Of a stretch of DNA of 32,249 bases, positions 7,410-14,962 are shown piece by piece (within the stretch, counting starts at the first letter, position 1; each line of letters opens with the position of its first letter). Location: the NCBI GenBank assembly GCA_030019485.1, contig JASEEW010000002.1:1-32249 (forward strand), in the 5' to 3' direction. A program made the translations under genes and the position numbers. The stretch comes from Thermoplasmatales archaeon. GTDB taxonomy: Archaea; Thermoplasmatota; JASEFT01; JAUWIS01. A model generated the notes under the pieces. It was not told where the DNA came from. It did not search any database and worked only from the letters and a program-made list of their open reading frames with translations.

Positions 7410-8655
7410 GCATTTAGTGGATGTGGCGGTTATTGGTGGTGGTCCTGCAGGGTTGGCAGCAGCCGTATCTGCTGGAGAACATGGGGCTGAGCAGGTGGTT
7501 GTTATAGAACGAAACAGCTGGCTTGGTGGTATTCTACCGCAGTGCATACATGATGGTTTCGGTGTTGAGGAAACCGGCAAATCTCTAACAGGGCCGGAGT
7601 ACGCAGAGCAGTACATTAATATGGCACTGCAGAAGAATATTCAGATAATGCTGGAAACAATGGTTATTGAACTCAGAGAAAACCGTGAAATTGTAGCAGT
7701 GAACAGCAACGGCTTGCATAACATTAAAGCAAAAAGTGTTGTCCTGGCCATGGGGTGCAGGGAAAGGACAAGATGGGGTGCGATGATTCCTGGGACACGC
7801 CCGAGCGGGATATACACTGCAGGTGTGGCGCAGACATTTATCAACCTCCAAAACATAATGGTTGGGCGGAAGGTGGTTATAGTTGGCTCCGGGGATGTAG
7901 GACTCATAATGGCGAGGCGGTTGAAGCTGGAGGGTGCTGAGGTTGTTGCTGTGGTCGAAATCCTGCCATATCCAAGCGGGCTGTTAAGGAATGTTGTTCA
8001 GTGCCTGGAGGATTATGACATACCACTCCTTCTAAATCATACCGTAACAAATATTGAGGGTAAGGAGAGAGTAGAGGAGGTAACTATCTCGCAGGTGGAT
8101 GGGAACATGAAACCAATCCTTGGTACAGAGAAACAAATCAAATGCGACACACTTCTTCTTTCACTTGGTCTCATACCTGAGAATGAACTGTCCAGAATGG
8201 CCATGGTGGAGATAGATGACAGAACAGGTGGTCCATCAGTAAACCAGGAACTGGAAACAAGTGTCCCCGGGATATTCGCATGCGGCAACTGCCTCCATGT
8301 TCATGACACTGTTGACATGCTTTCTGTTGAAGCAAAGAAAGCTGGAAAAAGTGCGGTAGAATGCATTACAAATACTGGCCGCAAACAATACGAAACTGTT
8401 ATTCACGTGGTACCTGGGGAAGGGGTTAGATATGTTGTTCCACAAAGGATTAATAGGCCTGGAAAGGTGGAGTTGATGTTAAGGGCAAAAAAACCTATGG
8501 AGCCCGTAGTGCTGCAAGTAACTGCTGGTAAAAGAATTATTCTAACAAAAAAGTTGCGGTGTGCGACCCCTTCCAGTATGATTAAAATAGGCATTGTTAT
8601 CCCCCCTAGAGTATTTGCATCCAGGGCTGCATTGGAGGTGAGGCTCATTGGCTGA
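7402..8655 (+). CDS. FAD/NAD(P)-dependent oxidoreductase, second subunit of GlpA-like operon
   Basis: The 417-residue flavoprotein has an FAD-binding GGGPAGLAAA (about 11-20) and a second Rossmann motif VVIVGSGDVGLIMARRL for NAD(P), with ERNSWLGGILPQC after the first. The C-terminal GIFACGNCLHVHDTVD is the usual FAD-contact motif of pyridine nucleotide-disulfide oxidoreductase-like proteins. The ATG at 7402 is chosen because it is preceded by AGGGAGGTG and overlaps the stop of the previous gene by 8 bases; 22 further in-frame codons lie upstream inside the GlpA-like gene. It probably passes electrons between the dehydrogenase subunit and a pyridine nucleotide or the Fe-S partner. Confidence 0.87.
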   Translation: MVEHLVDVAVIGGGPAGLAAAVSAGEHGAEQVVVIERNSWLGGILPQCIHDGFGVEETGKSLTGPEYAEQYINMALQKNIQIMLETMVIELRENREIVAVNSNGLHNIKAKSVVLAMGCRERTRWGAMIPGTRPSGIYTAGVAQTFINLQNIMVGRKVVIVGSGDVGLIMARRLKLEGAEVVAVVEILPYPSGLLRNVVQCLEDYDIPLLLNHTVTNIEGKERVEEVTISQVDGNMKPILGTEKQIKCDTLLLSLGLIPENELSRMAMVEIDDRTGGPSVNQELETSVPGIFACGNCLHVHDTVDMLSVEAKKAGKSAVECITNTGRKQYETVIHVVPGEGVRYVVPQRINRPGKVELMLRAKKPMEPVVLQVTAGKRIILTKKLRCATPSSMIKIGIVIPPRVFASRAALEVRLIG

Positions 8656-9028
8656 GAAAAAGAAAACCATCTGCATCATCTGTCCAATTGGATGCAGGAT
8701 GCAGGTGAAAATGCATGGAAAGCAAATCGAGATTATAGAAGGAAACAAGTGCAAAAAAGGTGCGGAATATGCACAGGAGGAGGTATTAAATCCCAGGCGG
8801 GTGCTGACAAGTTCTGTGCTCATTCTTGGTGGTGAACTGCCAATTGTTAGCGTGAAAACTTTGGCTCCTATCCCAAAGGAAAAAGTATTTGATGCGCTGG
8901 CTGAGATTAAGAGGACCGTGGTCAACGCCCCTGTCAGGTCAGGGGATGTAATAATCAAAAATGTAGCTGATACTGGCATAAACATTGTCGCTACCAAGGC
9001 AGTTCCAAGAAAAAATATGAGTTTATAA
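8648..9028 (+). CDS. DUF1667 Fe-S protein, third subunit of GlpA-like operon
   Basis: This 126-residue protein has an N-terminal C9-x2-C12-x3-C16 and C35, the cysteine layout of DUF1667 and of the [4Fe-4S] domain at the start of molybdopterin oxidoreductases, followed by GAEYAQEEVLNPRRVLT and SVKTLAPIPKEKVFDAL. The start is TTG at 8648, supported by GGAGGTGA at 8635-8642 and by an 8-base overlap with the upstream stop. The FAD oxidoreductase / FAD-NAD oxidoreductase / DUF1667 triple is a recurrent bacterial gene set, so this is probably a small electron-transfer subunit of a three-part dehydrogenase. Its 3' end overlaps the convergent larA-like gene by 6 bases. Confidence 0.85.
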   Translation: MAEKKKTICIICPIGCRMQVKMHGKQIEIIEGNKCKKGAEYAQEEVLNPRRVLTSSVLILGGELPIVSVKTLAPIPKEKVFDALAEIKRTVVNAPVRSGDVIIKNVADTGINIVATKAVPRKNMSL

Positions 9029-10267
9029 AATCCTGGGCACGGTTATACTTCCATCCATTAAAAACAGAACCTTAGCATCAGAGCCTTTTATTTTCAATGC
9101 CTTGTCTACTGCTTCCTGAATATTATGAAAAGGCTTTATAAACACACTATTCATTGTTTCATCTGGCAGGTCTGTTACCCCCCACATCTCAGCCCAGGTT
9201 GCTATCTCTGCCATCCTGGCTGCCTTATGATAACCGAGTTTATAATCCTTATCAATTGTTTCCAGCATCTCTTCAGGGGTTTTATAACTCGAGAGCAGTT
9301 TAAAGAAAACAGGGTCTCCAATACCTGTCCTGCACTTTGAAACCATAATTAGGATACCACCATCCTTTAATGCAAGCTTGCCATTCTCCAGTGCCTTCTG
9401 GGACTGGTATAAATCAACATCCATTGGATAAGGGGCAACTGACACGACTATATCTGCCTTTTCTTTTATCTTCACACAGAACACATCATTTGCCTTGGAT
9501 ATGGCAGCAAGGAACGAATCATGTATATGACCAGCGGTTGCAGCATAGATTCTGCGCTCCCTGTCAAGCACTGTTTGAATGGAGAATATCTCTTTATCCT
9601 TGATGGTTTTCAGGGCATCTATCATATCCTCATGCACCGGGTTTCCCTCCAATGCGAGTGCCCTGGCCTCAGGTCTCAGGGCATACCTATGGTTTTGCTC
9701 TATGGTTTTATAAGAGGCGATTCCTGGGAGAAAAGATTTTCTGCCACCCGTATACCCGGCAAAATAATGTGGCTCAACCGAGCCTACAGGAACAAGTTTA
9801 TGTGCCTCAACCCCCATCTTGTTCACCCACATCTCGGTCCCATTCTTTGAAGTTCCTATATAAACCATATCTTCATTCTTCTTTGAGTTATGTACATAGA
9901 TTCTATCTTTAAATTCCTCGTAATATTTACCAAGTATGAACTGGAACTCCTCCTCTGTCGGGGCTCGATGAACGCCTGTGGCAACTATAAATTTAATATT
10001 TTTATTTTTTATTTTATCATAAACTACATCTATTACCCTTGCAGTTGGTGTCGGGCGCGTAGCATCGTTTACTATAAACAATAAATCTTTTGCGTTCGCT
10101 ATAAATTGATCAAAGGTTTCTGAGTTCACTGGGTGGCTGAGCGCGCGTTGAACTATGTTTTTTTCGTCACCGCTCTCTACTGGGTTGGGATGAACAATTT
10201 GTGATACATTCTTTTCGTCAATGTCCACCGCTATGTGCTCCCTGCCGTACGGCACTTGAATCCGCAT
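9023..10267 (-). CDS. larA: LarA-like nickel-pincer-dependent racemase/epimerase
   Basis: The 414-residue protein matches lactate racemase LarA: NDATRPTPT, ATGVHRAPTEEE, and VEPHYFAGYTGGRKSF followed by NH. The Lys of GGRK (K177 with this start) and the His 16 residues on (H193) have the spacing of LarA Lys184 (pincer attachment) and His200 (nickel ligand). The ATG at 10267 is preceded by GTGGAGGG at 5 bases and gives the family's usual N-terminus. An ATG at 10354 would add 29 unrelated residues. The pincer-maturation genes larB, larC and larE are not in the window. Family members also racemise or epimerise other 2-hydroxyacids, so lactate is not certain. Confidence 0.88.
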   Translation of the reverse strand: MRIQVPYGREHIAVDIDEKNVSQIVHPNPVESGDEKNIVQRALSHPVNSETFDQFIANAKDLLFIVNDATRPTPTARVIDVVYDKIKNKNIKFIVATGVHRAPTEEEFQFILGKYYEEFKDRIYVHNSKKNEDMVYIGTSKNGTEMWVNKMGVEAHKLVPVGSVEPHYFAGYTGGRKSFLPGIASYKTIEQNHRYALRPEARALALEGNPVHEDMIDALKTIKDKEIFSIQTVLDRERRIYAATAGHIHDSFLAAISKANDVFCVKIKEKADIVVSVAPYPMDVDLYQSQKALENGKLALKDGGILIMVSKCRTGIGDPVFFKLLSSYKTPEEMLETIDKDYKLGYHKAARMAEIATWAEMWGVTDLPDETMNSVFIKPFHNIQEAVDKALKIKGSDAKVLFLMDGSITVPRIL

Positions 10268-10335
10268 TTTTCCCTCCACTATTTTCAACAACTTTGTAAC
10301 CGTATCTACCTGATGATTATTATTTTTTGTTGTAT

Positions 10336-10352
10336 GGAAAGTATGACTTTCC
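10336..10352. promoter_or_regulatory. 7-bp perfect palindrome in the larA leader
   Basis: GGAAAGT (10336-10342) and ACTTTCC (10346-10352) are perfect inverted copies around a 3-base centre. They lie between the TATA-like sequence near 10371-10384 and the Shine-Dalgarno start at 10267, close to the expected transcription start. An operator is likely; an RNA hairpin is the alternative. Confidence 0.4.
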
Positions 10353-10370
10353 ATCCACTCAAAAATTTAT

Positions 10371-10403
10371 TTCATAAATTTTTTCGCCACAATGTTTATT
10401 AGG
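10371..10403. promoter_or_regulatory. Divergent TATA-like boxes for larA and the Cys4 small gene
   Basis: On the plus strand tttatt (10395-10400) is centred about 27 bases before the ATG at 10425. On the minus strand an AT-rich block around 10371-10384 would serve the larA transcript. Confidence 0.4.
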
Positions 10404-10424
10404 AAGAAACACTGATTATGTTGT

Positions 10425-10622
10425 ATGGTTGTCAGAACGTTCAAAACATACTGCCCTAAAAAGGCAAAAGAGGTAACAAGCACTGAATGCAATTCGTGCG
10501 AGGAGAGAATATCATTTGGTGAGCTTCATTCAAATGTGGTGTGCAAGCTTGGAAAGGACCCAAGGGAAATAGATGCCATGGAGATGCTGAGGCAGCTTAA
10601 AAGAAAGAGTGTGTGGGAATAA
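10425..10622 (+). CDS. Small four-cysteine protein, unknown function
   Basis: The 65-residue protein has Cys at 10, 22, 25 and 40, with C22-x2-C25 (CNSC), and a charged helical C-terminus. The pattern suggests a single zinc or Fe-S site. I do not recognise the family. A TATA-like box at the right distance supports a leaderless gene. It stands alone between the divergent larA promoter and the convergent methyltransferase gene (31-base gap). Confidence 0.6.
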   Translation: MVVRTFKTYCPKKAKEVTSTECNSCEERISFGELHSNVVCKLGKDPREIDAMEMLRQLKRKSVWE

Positions 10623-10653
10623 ATTATTTCTTGGATTTTGACATAAATTTGAG

Positions 10654-11346
10654 TTAATGTTCTCCTATCACTACGCCTATGCTTGACCGTCTCATTCCTT
10701 TATTTCTCATGTCTTTTCCTAAACCCTTAATCTCCTCAATATATTTTTTTGATACACCATAACTATTCATTAATGTAACAATTCCTTCGATGCTCTCGTC
10801 TACTTTCTGGGGTGGTATCCTATTTTTTTCTCTAAATTTTTCACAAACCACAATCCCCAAGCTGCATTTTTCCATCAGTTTTTTCCAATACATAATTTCT
10901 TGATGATCCTCAAATTTACCAATACTATGCATTGCCTTAGACCACACATCATCATATCTTTTGTTAACAGGTTCTTGACCAGGCATTGGCTCAACTATCA
11001 TAACCTTTTTAGAAACCCTGGCCATTTCTGAAACAACATTCAAATGCAATCTTGGATTAATTTCATGAAGAGTGAAAAAAGCAACTGACAAATCAAAAAC
11101 AGAGTTTTTAAAAGGCAAATGGGGTGCATTACACTGAACCAACTTATCAAGATTTTTTTGTTTAATCAAATTATTTAAATCAAAATCTACTGCCACAACC
11201 TTAGCACCTAGTTCAATGAGTTTTCTGGTAGAGAGGCCTTTATCGCCAACGCCTATATCAAGCGCTAATCCTTTTTCTATCTTTGGAAGAGCCCATATTT
11301 TTTGCTCTATCATCTTCTGCTCTTTTTCATATTCAGAAATCTTCAT
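10654..11346 (-). CDS. Class I SAM-dependent methyltransferase
   Basis: The 230-residue protein has motif I ALDIGVGDKGLS (about 28-39), the acidic end of strand 2 VVAVDFD, NAPHLPF before motif IV, FDLSVAFFTLHEI and VMIVEPMPG. This is the small-molecule class I methyltransferase fold (UbiE/Methyltransf_11-like). The substrate cannot be deduced. It is the last gene of a minus-strand set with the HAD phosphatase (7-base gap) and the STAND-TPR gene. A GAGATGAT sequence about 7 bases upstream may act as ribosome-binding site. Confidence 0.85.
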   Translation of the reverse strand: MKISEYEKEQKMIEQKIWALPKIEKGLALDIGVGDKGLSTRKLIELGAKVVAVDFDLNNLIKQKNLDKLVQCNAPHLPFKNSVFDLSVAFFTLHEINPRLHLNVVSEMARVSKKVMIVEPMPGQEPVNKRYDDVWSKAMHSIGKFEDHQEIMYWKKLMEKCSLGIVVCEKFREKNRIPPQKVDESIEGIVTLMNSYGVSKKYIEEIKGLGKDMRNKGMRRSSIGVVIGEH

Positions 11347-11353
11347 TTTATAA

Positions 11354-12115
11354 TCATCTCATTATTCTTTTAATAATACCCGGAATTTTGTCCAGTCTGT
11401 CAGTGATGAAATCAGGAGAACCCCTTGAGATATCTGTCAAACTCCGCAACATGGAATTTCCTCGTAAAATTCTTACCGAAAAACCTTCGGTTGCGGAGTT
11501 TGTATGACTGTCTGAAAAAAATATTGTTTTCATCCCGACATTTTTTCCTCCTGCAATGTCCCTGTCTATTTTATCACCAACATAAATTGATTCGTTTCCA
11601 GTACATTCTGCTTTCTTTAGCGCTGTGTTGAATATTCTCTTATCAGGCTTCCGATAACCAACCTCTTCAGATGTTGTAATAGAATCAAAAATATTCTTGA
11701 TGTTTAATGCTTTCAGTTGGTTATAAAGGTAATCGCTGTCAATATCAGAAATCATTCCAAGATGAAAACTGTTCTTTTTAACCCATGACAGTACCTCAAC
11801 AGCGCCAGGATAAAGGCGCACATGTTTCCTGTGCATTTTCAGGTACTCATCCCAAAACCATTCGTAATCCGGTTTTTTGTTTTTCAATATTTTCATGAAC
11901 GCATTCATTATATTTTCTCTCCCAAAATTCTTCCTGTACTCCACCGGTGTCGGGTAGGAATGAGTATGTCCCCTGTAGTTCTTTAACAATTTTTCCACAG
12001 GTTCATTCAAACCATATCTGTTTTTCACAGATTCCATTAAATGATAATGCGCTGACTCATCACTTTCAACACTTATTAGCGTTCCGCCGAAATCAAAGAA
12101 AACCGCCTTGAGCAT
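11354..12115 (-). CDS. HAD-superfamily hydrolase
   Basis: The 253-residue protein has HAD motif I VFFDFGGTL near the start, motif II in GMISDID, motif III Lys in GYRKPDKRIF, and motif IV YVGDKIDRDIAGG. In motif I the usual second Asp is replaced by Gly (DFGGT), a variant also seen in dehalogenase-like HAD proteins, so phosphatase activity should not be assumed. A helical cap lies between motifs I and II. The ATG at 12115 is chosen because it starts directly at motif I; a TTG at 12154 would add 13 residues. It is probably cotranscribed with the STAND-TPR gene (40-base gap) and the methyltransferase. Confidence 0.87.
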   Translation of the reverse strand: MLKAVFFDFGGTLISVESDESAHYHLMESVKNRYGLNEPVEKLLKNYRGHTHSYPTPVEYRKNFGRENIMNAFMKILKNKKPDYEWFWDEYLKMHRKHVRLYPGAVEVLSWVKKNSFHLGMISDIDSDYLYNQLKALNIKNIFDSITTSEEVGYRKPDKRIFNTALKKAECTGNESIYVGDKIDRDIAGGKNVGMKTIFFSDSHTNSATEGFSVRILRGNSMLRSLTDISRGSPDFITDRLDKIPGIIKRIMR

Positions 12116-12155
12116 AACAGGAAATTGGCATAGGATGATGATAAAATTTTCCAAG

Positions 12156-14714
12156 CTATAATGTTTTTAACTCTTCCTCCACTTCCTTAATCTTTTCTAT
12201 GTTGTCTAACTGTTTGTATGTTGTTAAAGCATGACCGAAGTATTCTTTTGCCTTATTTCTTTCCCCTTTCGACTTGTGCATTTTCCCATACTCAAAGTAT
12301 ATCTGGGATAAAAACTCGATGTCTTTGTTTTCTTCAGCCATGCTCATAGACCTTTTGAAATGCGATGTTGCCAGCTCCCATTTTTTTCTGTTTCTGTGTA
12401 TTATACCGTAGTTCAAATGGCATTGTGTAAGCATCCTTTTTTCATCAAGGCGTTCAAAAATCTTTAATGCCTTATCTGTGTAATCTATTGCTTTATCCAG
12501 CATCCCTTTCCTTGTATATCCCTCTGCTGCATTGCTCATCCCGTAACCGGTCATTCTCACATCACCAATTTCATTGCTGATTTTTATACATTTCTCATAC
12601 CATTCTATTGACCTGTCAATATCTTTCTTTCCATCATAAACTGCGCCAAGGTTGTTATATATTTTTGCAATTTCATGTTTGTCCCCTGTTTTGTCTGCAG
12701 CGTCAAGCGCTTTCATCATTATTTCAATACCTTTATCATATCCTCCTTTCGACCAGTATGCAACACCCATTGTTCTGTATGTTTTTACCATCAGTGATAT
12801 GTCACCAATCTTCTGGCAGAAGTCAAGGCATAGTTTAAAGTTGTTCATTGCGTCATCAATCTTTCCTTTGCGCAGATGCACGACCCCCATCCCGTAGTAT
12901 GCATCCGCTGCACCGTGAACATCGTTGATTTTCTTTGAAATTTTTAAAGCATGGTTTAGATTTTTTAGCGCTTCATCATATTTCCCCCTTGGAAAACAGA
13001 TTTTTGCTATACCAAGGTATGCCTCAACACTCTCCTTTTCATCACCAGCAGCAAATTCCAGTAATAGTTTGTAATACCTCAATGAGTCATCCCATTTTCC
13101 CATGACCTCAGAGGCTTTTCCTTTAAGGAGCAATATGGGTAAACGCTGTTTTTGAAACTGTTTTTCATCAAGTTCTTTTAATATATGCATAAACCCCTCT
13201 GCATACCCTGATTTTATGATACTAAAACCGTTTTCAACAGCAGTTTCTCCAGCCTTTTCGTTGTTTTCTGCTTTAAGAAGATGGTGCATGTATTCAATTC
13301 TAGCATCTTCACCTTTCTCATTTTCATAGTATTCTGCCGCAATGCCATGATAATATTTTTTATGTTTTAGGTTCAGTCTGCTGTAGCAGAAATCCCTGAG
13401 AATCTCGTGGATGCCATAAATGTTGTCCAGTCTTTGAAGCAATGATTTTTCTGTAAGACTGTCTATTGTGTCATAATCTATGTCCTCGACAAGCAATGCC
13501 CTTGGATAAAAAGGGTACCTGAACACTGATGCAATTTCAAGCACCTTCCTCTCAGGTTCATTTAGTCTTTTAAAGATTTCATCCCTCAAAAACTCCTCAG
13601 CCTCAATTGCTGTTTCTGGTGATATCAGTTCCAGCATAAGTGGATGTCCTTTTGTCAAAGAATAAAGTTTATCCAAATCTTTTTTTATTCCTCTGTGCAT
13701 AAGCAGTTTTTCACTGCTTCTTTTATCAAGCTCCTTTAATTTCATTTCCAATATATTTTTTTTCACAACAGCATCCTTCCTGCCGTAAAATGATGGAATA
13801 CTCCTGCCTATTACAATTGTTTTTGAACCTGTTCCCAGCTCCTTAAACGAGGAGAAGAAATCAACCACTCTTTTGTTTGCATTTTCAAAATTGTCAAACA
13901 CAAGTAGCATGTTTTCATTCATTTCCTCCTCCAAAAGTATCATTATTTCCTCAATTTTAACCTCCCAGATTTCCATGTAACTCCTCAGTTTTTCCTTCCC
14001 AATTTTTGAAAGAAACTTTGACAGCTTTGCAAGCATGCCTTCCAGTGTGCTGAAAGGATAAAACCTGTGCCAGAAAACATTTCCTTTACATCCTTCTAAA
14101 ACCTTTGACACAACAGCAGTCTTGCCAACACCCGCGATGCCTTTGATAACAAGAATCCCTGCCCCTGACTCTATGAAGTTTGATATTTCCTTTAACTCTT
14201 CTTCCCTTCCAACAAAATATTTAACCTCAGGTTTTCTCTCAGAAAAATTAACCTCTTTTTTAATCTCAAGAACATCCTCCAAATCAAGAAAATCATCAGG
14301 CAGAATATGTTTCAACACGTTTGTATGATTTATTTCCATTTTTCCTTTAGATTTTTTTTTCAGATAATCAACTACTTCTCCTATTTTCATCTCTCTAATC
14401 CTGTTTTTCTCCCTAACATTTAAGGTTTTTTTATCAACTTCCTTTTTTAATTCCTTTGCTTTCATAATACCATCGGATGTAAGGAAATAAAAACTTCTGA
14501 ATCTGCCTGTCTCAAGGAGATGAAAACGCTTTTCCTCAATTAATCCCTCTTTTTTAAGAAGTTTTAATCCCTCTGAAACAAGCCTGTGTGAAATATTTCC
14601 CTCCTCCTCCATCCCAGACTGGGAGAAAACAAGCACGGGTTTTGAAGAAAGCTGCTCGTTTATGTGATCATGCAAAAGAATAAGGATTTTCTCCCTGCCA
14701 GAGAGCTTGAGCAT
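12156..14714 (-). CDS. wHTH-STAND ATPase-TPR protein (paralogue A)
   Basis: The 852-residue protein begins with a winged-helix-like domain (about 1-90; HRLVSEGLKLLKKEGLIEE is the recognition region and FRSFYFLTSDGI the wing). A STAND P-loop module follows: YFVGREEEL, Walker A GIAGVGKT (about 192-199), Walker B MLLVFDN (about 269-275), and KGHPLMLEL typical of NB-ARC/STAND proteins. About ten TPR motifs fill residues 470-850. STAND proteins are ligand-triggered oligomerising switches. The TPR end is clearly paralogous to the protein at 16427-19021 (both contain GY-x-x-SNAAE and GEKHM/DEKRM-like stretches in the same order). The ATG at 14714 has a TATA-like box 27 bases upstream; an ATG at 14738 is possible. 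It may bind the 11-bp repeats in its own promoter, which is inference. Confidence 0.88.
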   Translation of the reverse strand: MLKLSGREKILILLHDHINEQLSSKPVLVFSQSGMEEEGNISHRLVSEGLKLLKKEGLIEEKRFHLLETGRFRSFYFLTSDGIMKAKELKKEVDKKTLNVREKNRIREMKIGEVVDYLKKKSKGKMEINHTNVLKHILPDDFLDLEDVLEIKKEVNFSERKPEVKYFVGREEELKEISNFIESGAGILVIKGIAGVGKTAVVSKVLEGCKGNVFWHRFYPFSTLEGMLAKLSKFLSKIGKEKLRSYMEIWEVKIEEIMILLEEEMNENMLLVFDNFENANKRVVDFFSSFKELGTGSKTIVIGRSIPSFYGRKDAVVKKNILEMKLKELDKRSSEKLLMHRGIKKDLDKLYSLTKGHPLMLELISPETAIEAEEFLRDEIFKRLNEPERKVLEIASVFRYPFYPRALLVEDIDYDTIDSLTEKSLLQRLDNIYGIHEILRDFCYSRLNLKHKKYYHGIAAEYYENEKGEDARIEYMHHLLKAENNEKAGETAVENGFSIIKSGYAEGFMHILKELDEKQFQKQRLPILLLKGKASEVMGKWDDSLRYYKLLLEFAAGDEKESVEAYLGIAKICFPRGKYDEALKNLNHALKISKKINDVHGAADAYYGMGVVHLRKGKIDDAMNNFKLCLDFCQKIGDISLMVKTYRTMGVAYWSKGGYDKGIEIMMKALDAADKTGDKHEIAKIYNNLGAVYDGKKDIDRSIEWYEKCIKISNEIGDVRMTGYGMSNAAEGYTRKGMLDKAIDYTDKALKIFERLDEKRMLTQCHLNYGIIHRNRKKWELATSHFKRSMSMAEENKDIEFLSQIYFEYGKMHKSKGERNKAKEYFGHALTTYKQLDNIEKIKEVEEELKTL

Positions 14715-14735
14715 AAAAGTAAAACAGCATTTCTG

Positions 14736-14802
14736 CATAAAAAGGTTTCAGGGTAACATTAGGGTAACATTAGGGTAACATCAGGGTTCATGCTTATATA
14801 AC
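14736..14802. promoter_or_regulatory. Divergent promoter of the STAND-TPR locus
   Basis: Minus strand: CCTTTTTATGC (14736-14746) is centred about 27 bases before the ATG at 14714. Plus strand: cttatataac (14793-14802) is a strong TATA box placing the transcript start near 14825, just before the small ORF at 14828. The 11-bp tandem repeats fill the space between the two boxes. Confidence 0.6.
14750..14792. repeat. Tandem 11-bp repeats between divergent promoters
   Basis: agggtaacatt occurs at 14750-14760 and 14761-14771. The third copy, at 14772-14782, differs only in the last base. A fourth degenerate copy (agggttcatgc) begins at 14783. The period of 11 bp is close to one helical turn, so the sites face the same side of the DNA. 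They are probable binding sites for a regulator controlling both directions. Confidence 0.65.
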
Positions 14803-14827
14803 CCAAATTACAAAGTAGTTTCCGGTG

Positions 14828-14962
14828 ATGAAAATGCAGAACATAAATAAAAAAACGGAACAGGATATTGCCAGAGAGGCTGTTTGGATAGCATCCCTTG
14901 TCTGGGAAATGCAGCACAACACAGACCCCAGAATCCATGTTTATACAGGGGTGATGATATGA
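14828..14962 (+). CDS. 44-residue small protein ahead of the membrane zinc-ribbon gene
   Basis: The ATG at 14828 opens 44 codons (MKMQNINKKTEQDIAREAV...TGVMI) ending in TGA at 14960-14962, which overlaps the ATG of the next gene in an ATGA junction. It sits at the predicted transcription start, downstream of a strong TATA box. A helical IAREAVWIASLVWEMQ segment is amphipathic. No family is recognised. It may be a real micro-protein or a translated leader that couples the downstream gene. Confidence 0.5.
   Translation: MKMQNINKKTEQDIAREAVWIASLVWEMQHNTDPRIHVYTGVMI

Noticed and set aside
14750..14792. The 11-bp repeats as a CRISPR remnant
   Set aside because: They are tandem without spacers, far too short, and sit precisely between two promoters.
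14884..14958. A TTG start extending the six-TM protein by 25 residues
   Set aside because: The region encodes the 44-residue ORF in another frame, and the ATG at 14959 has a good ribosome-binding site and an ATGA junction.
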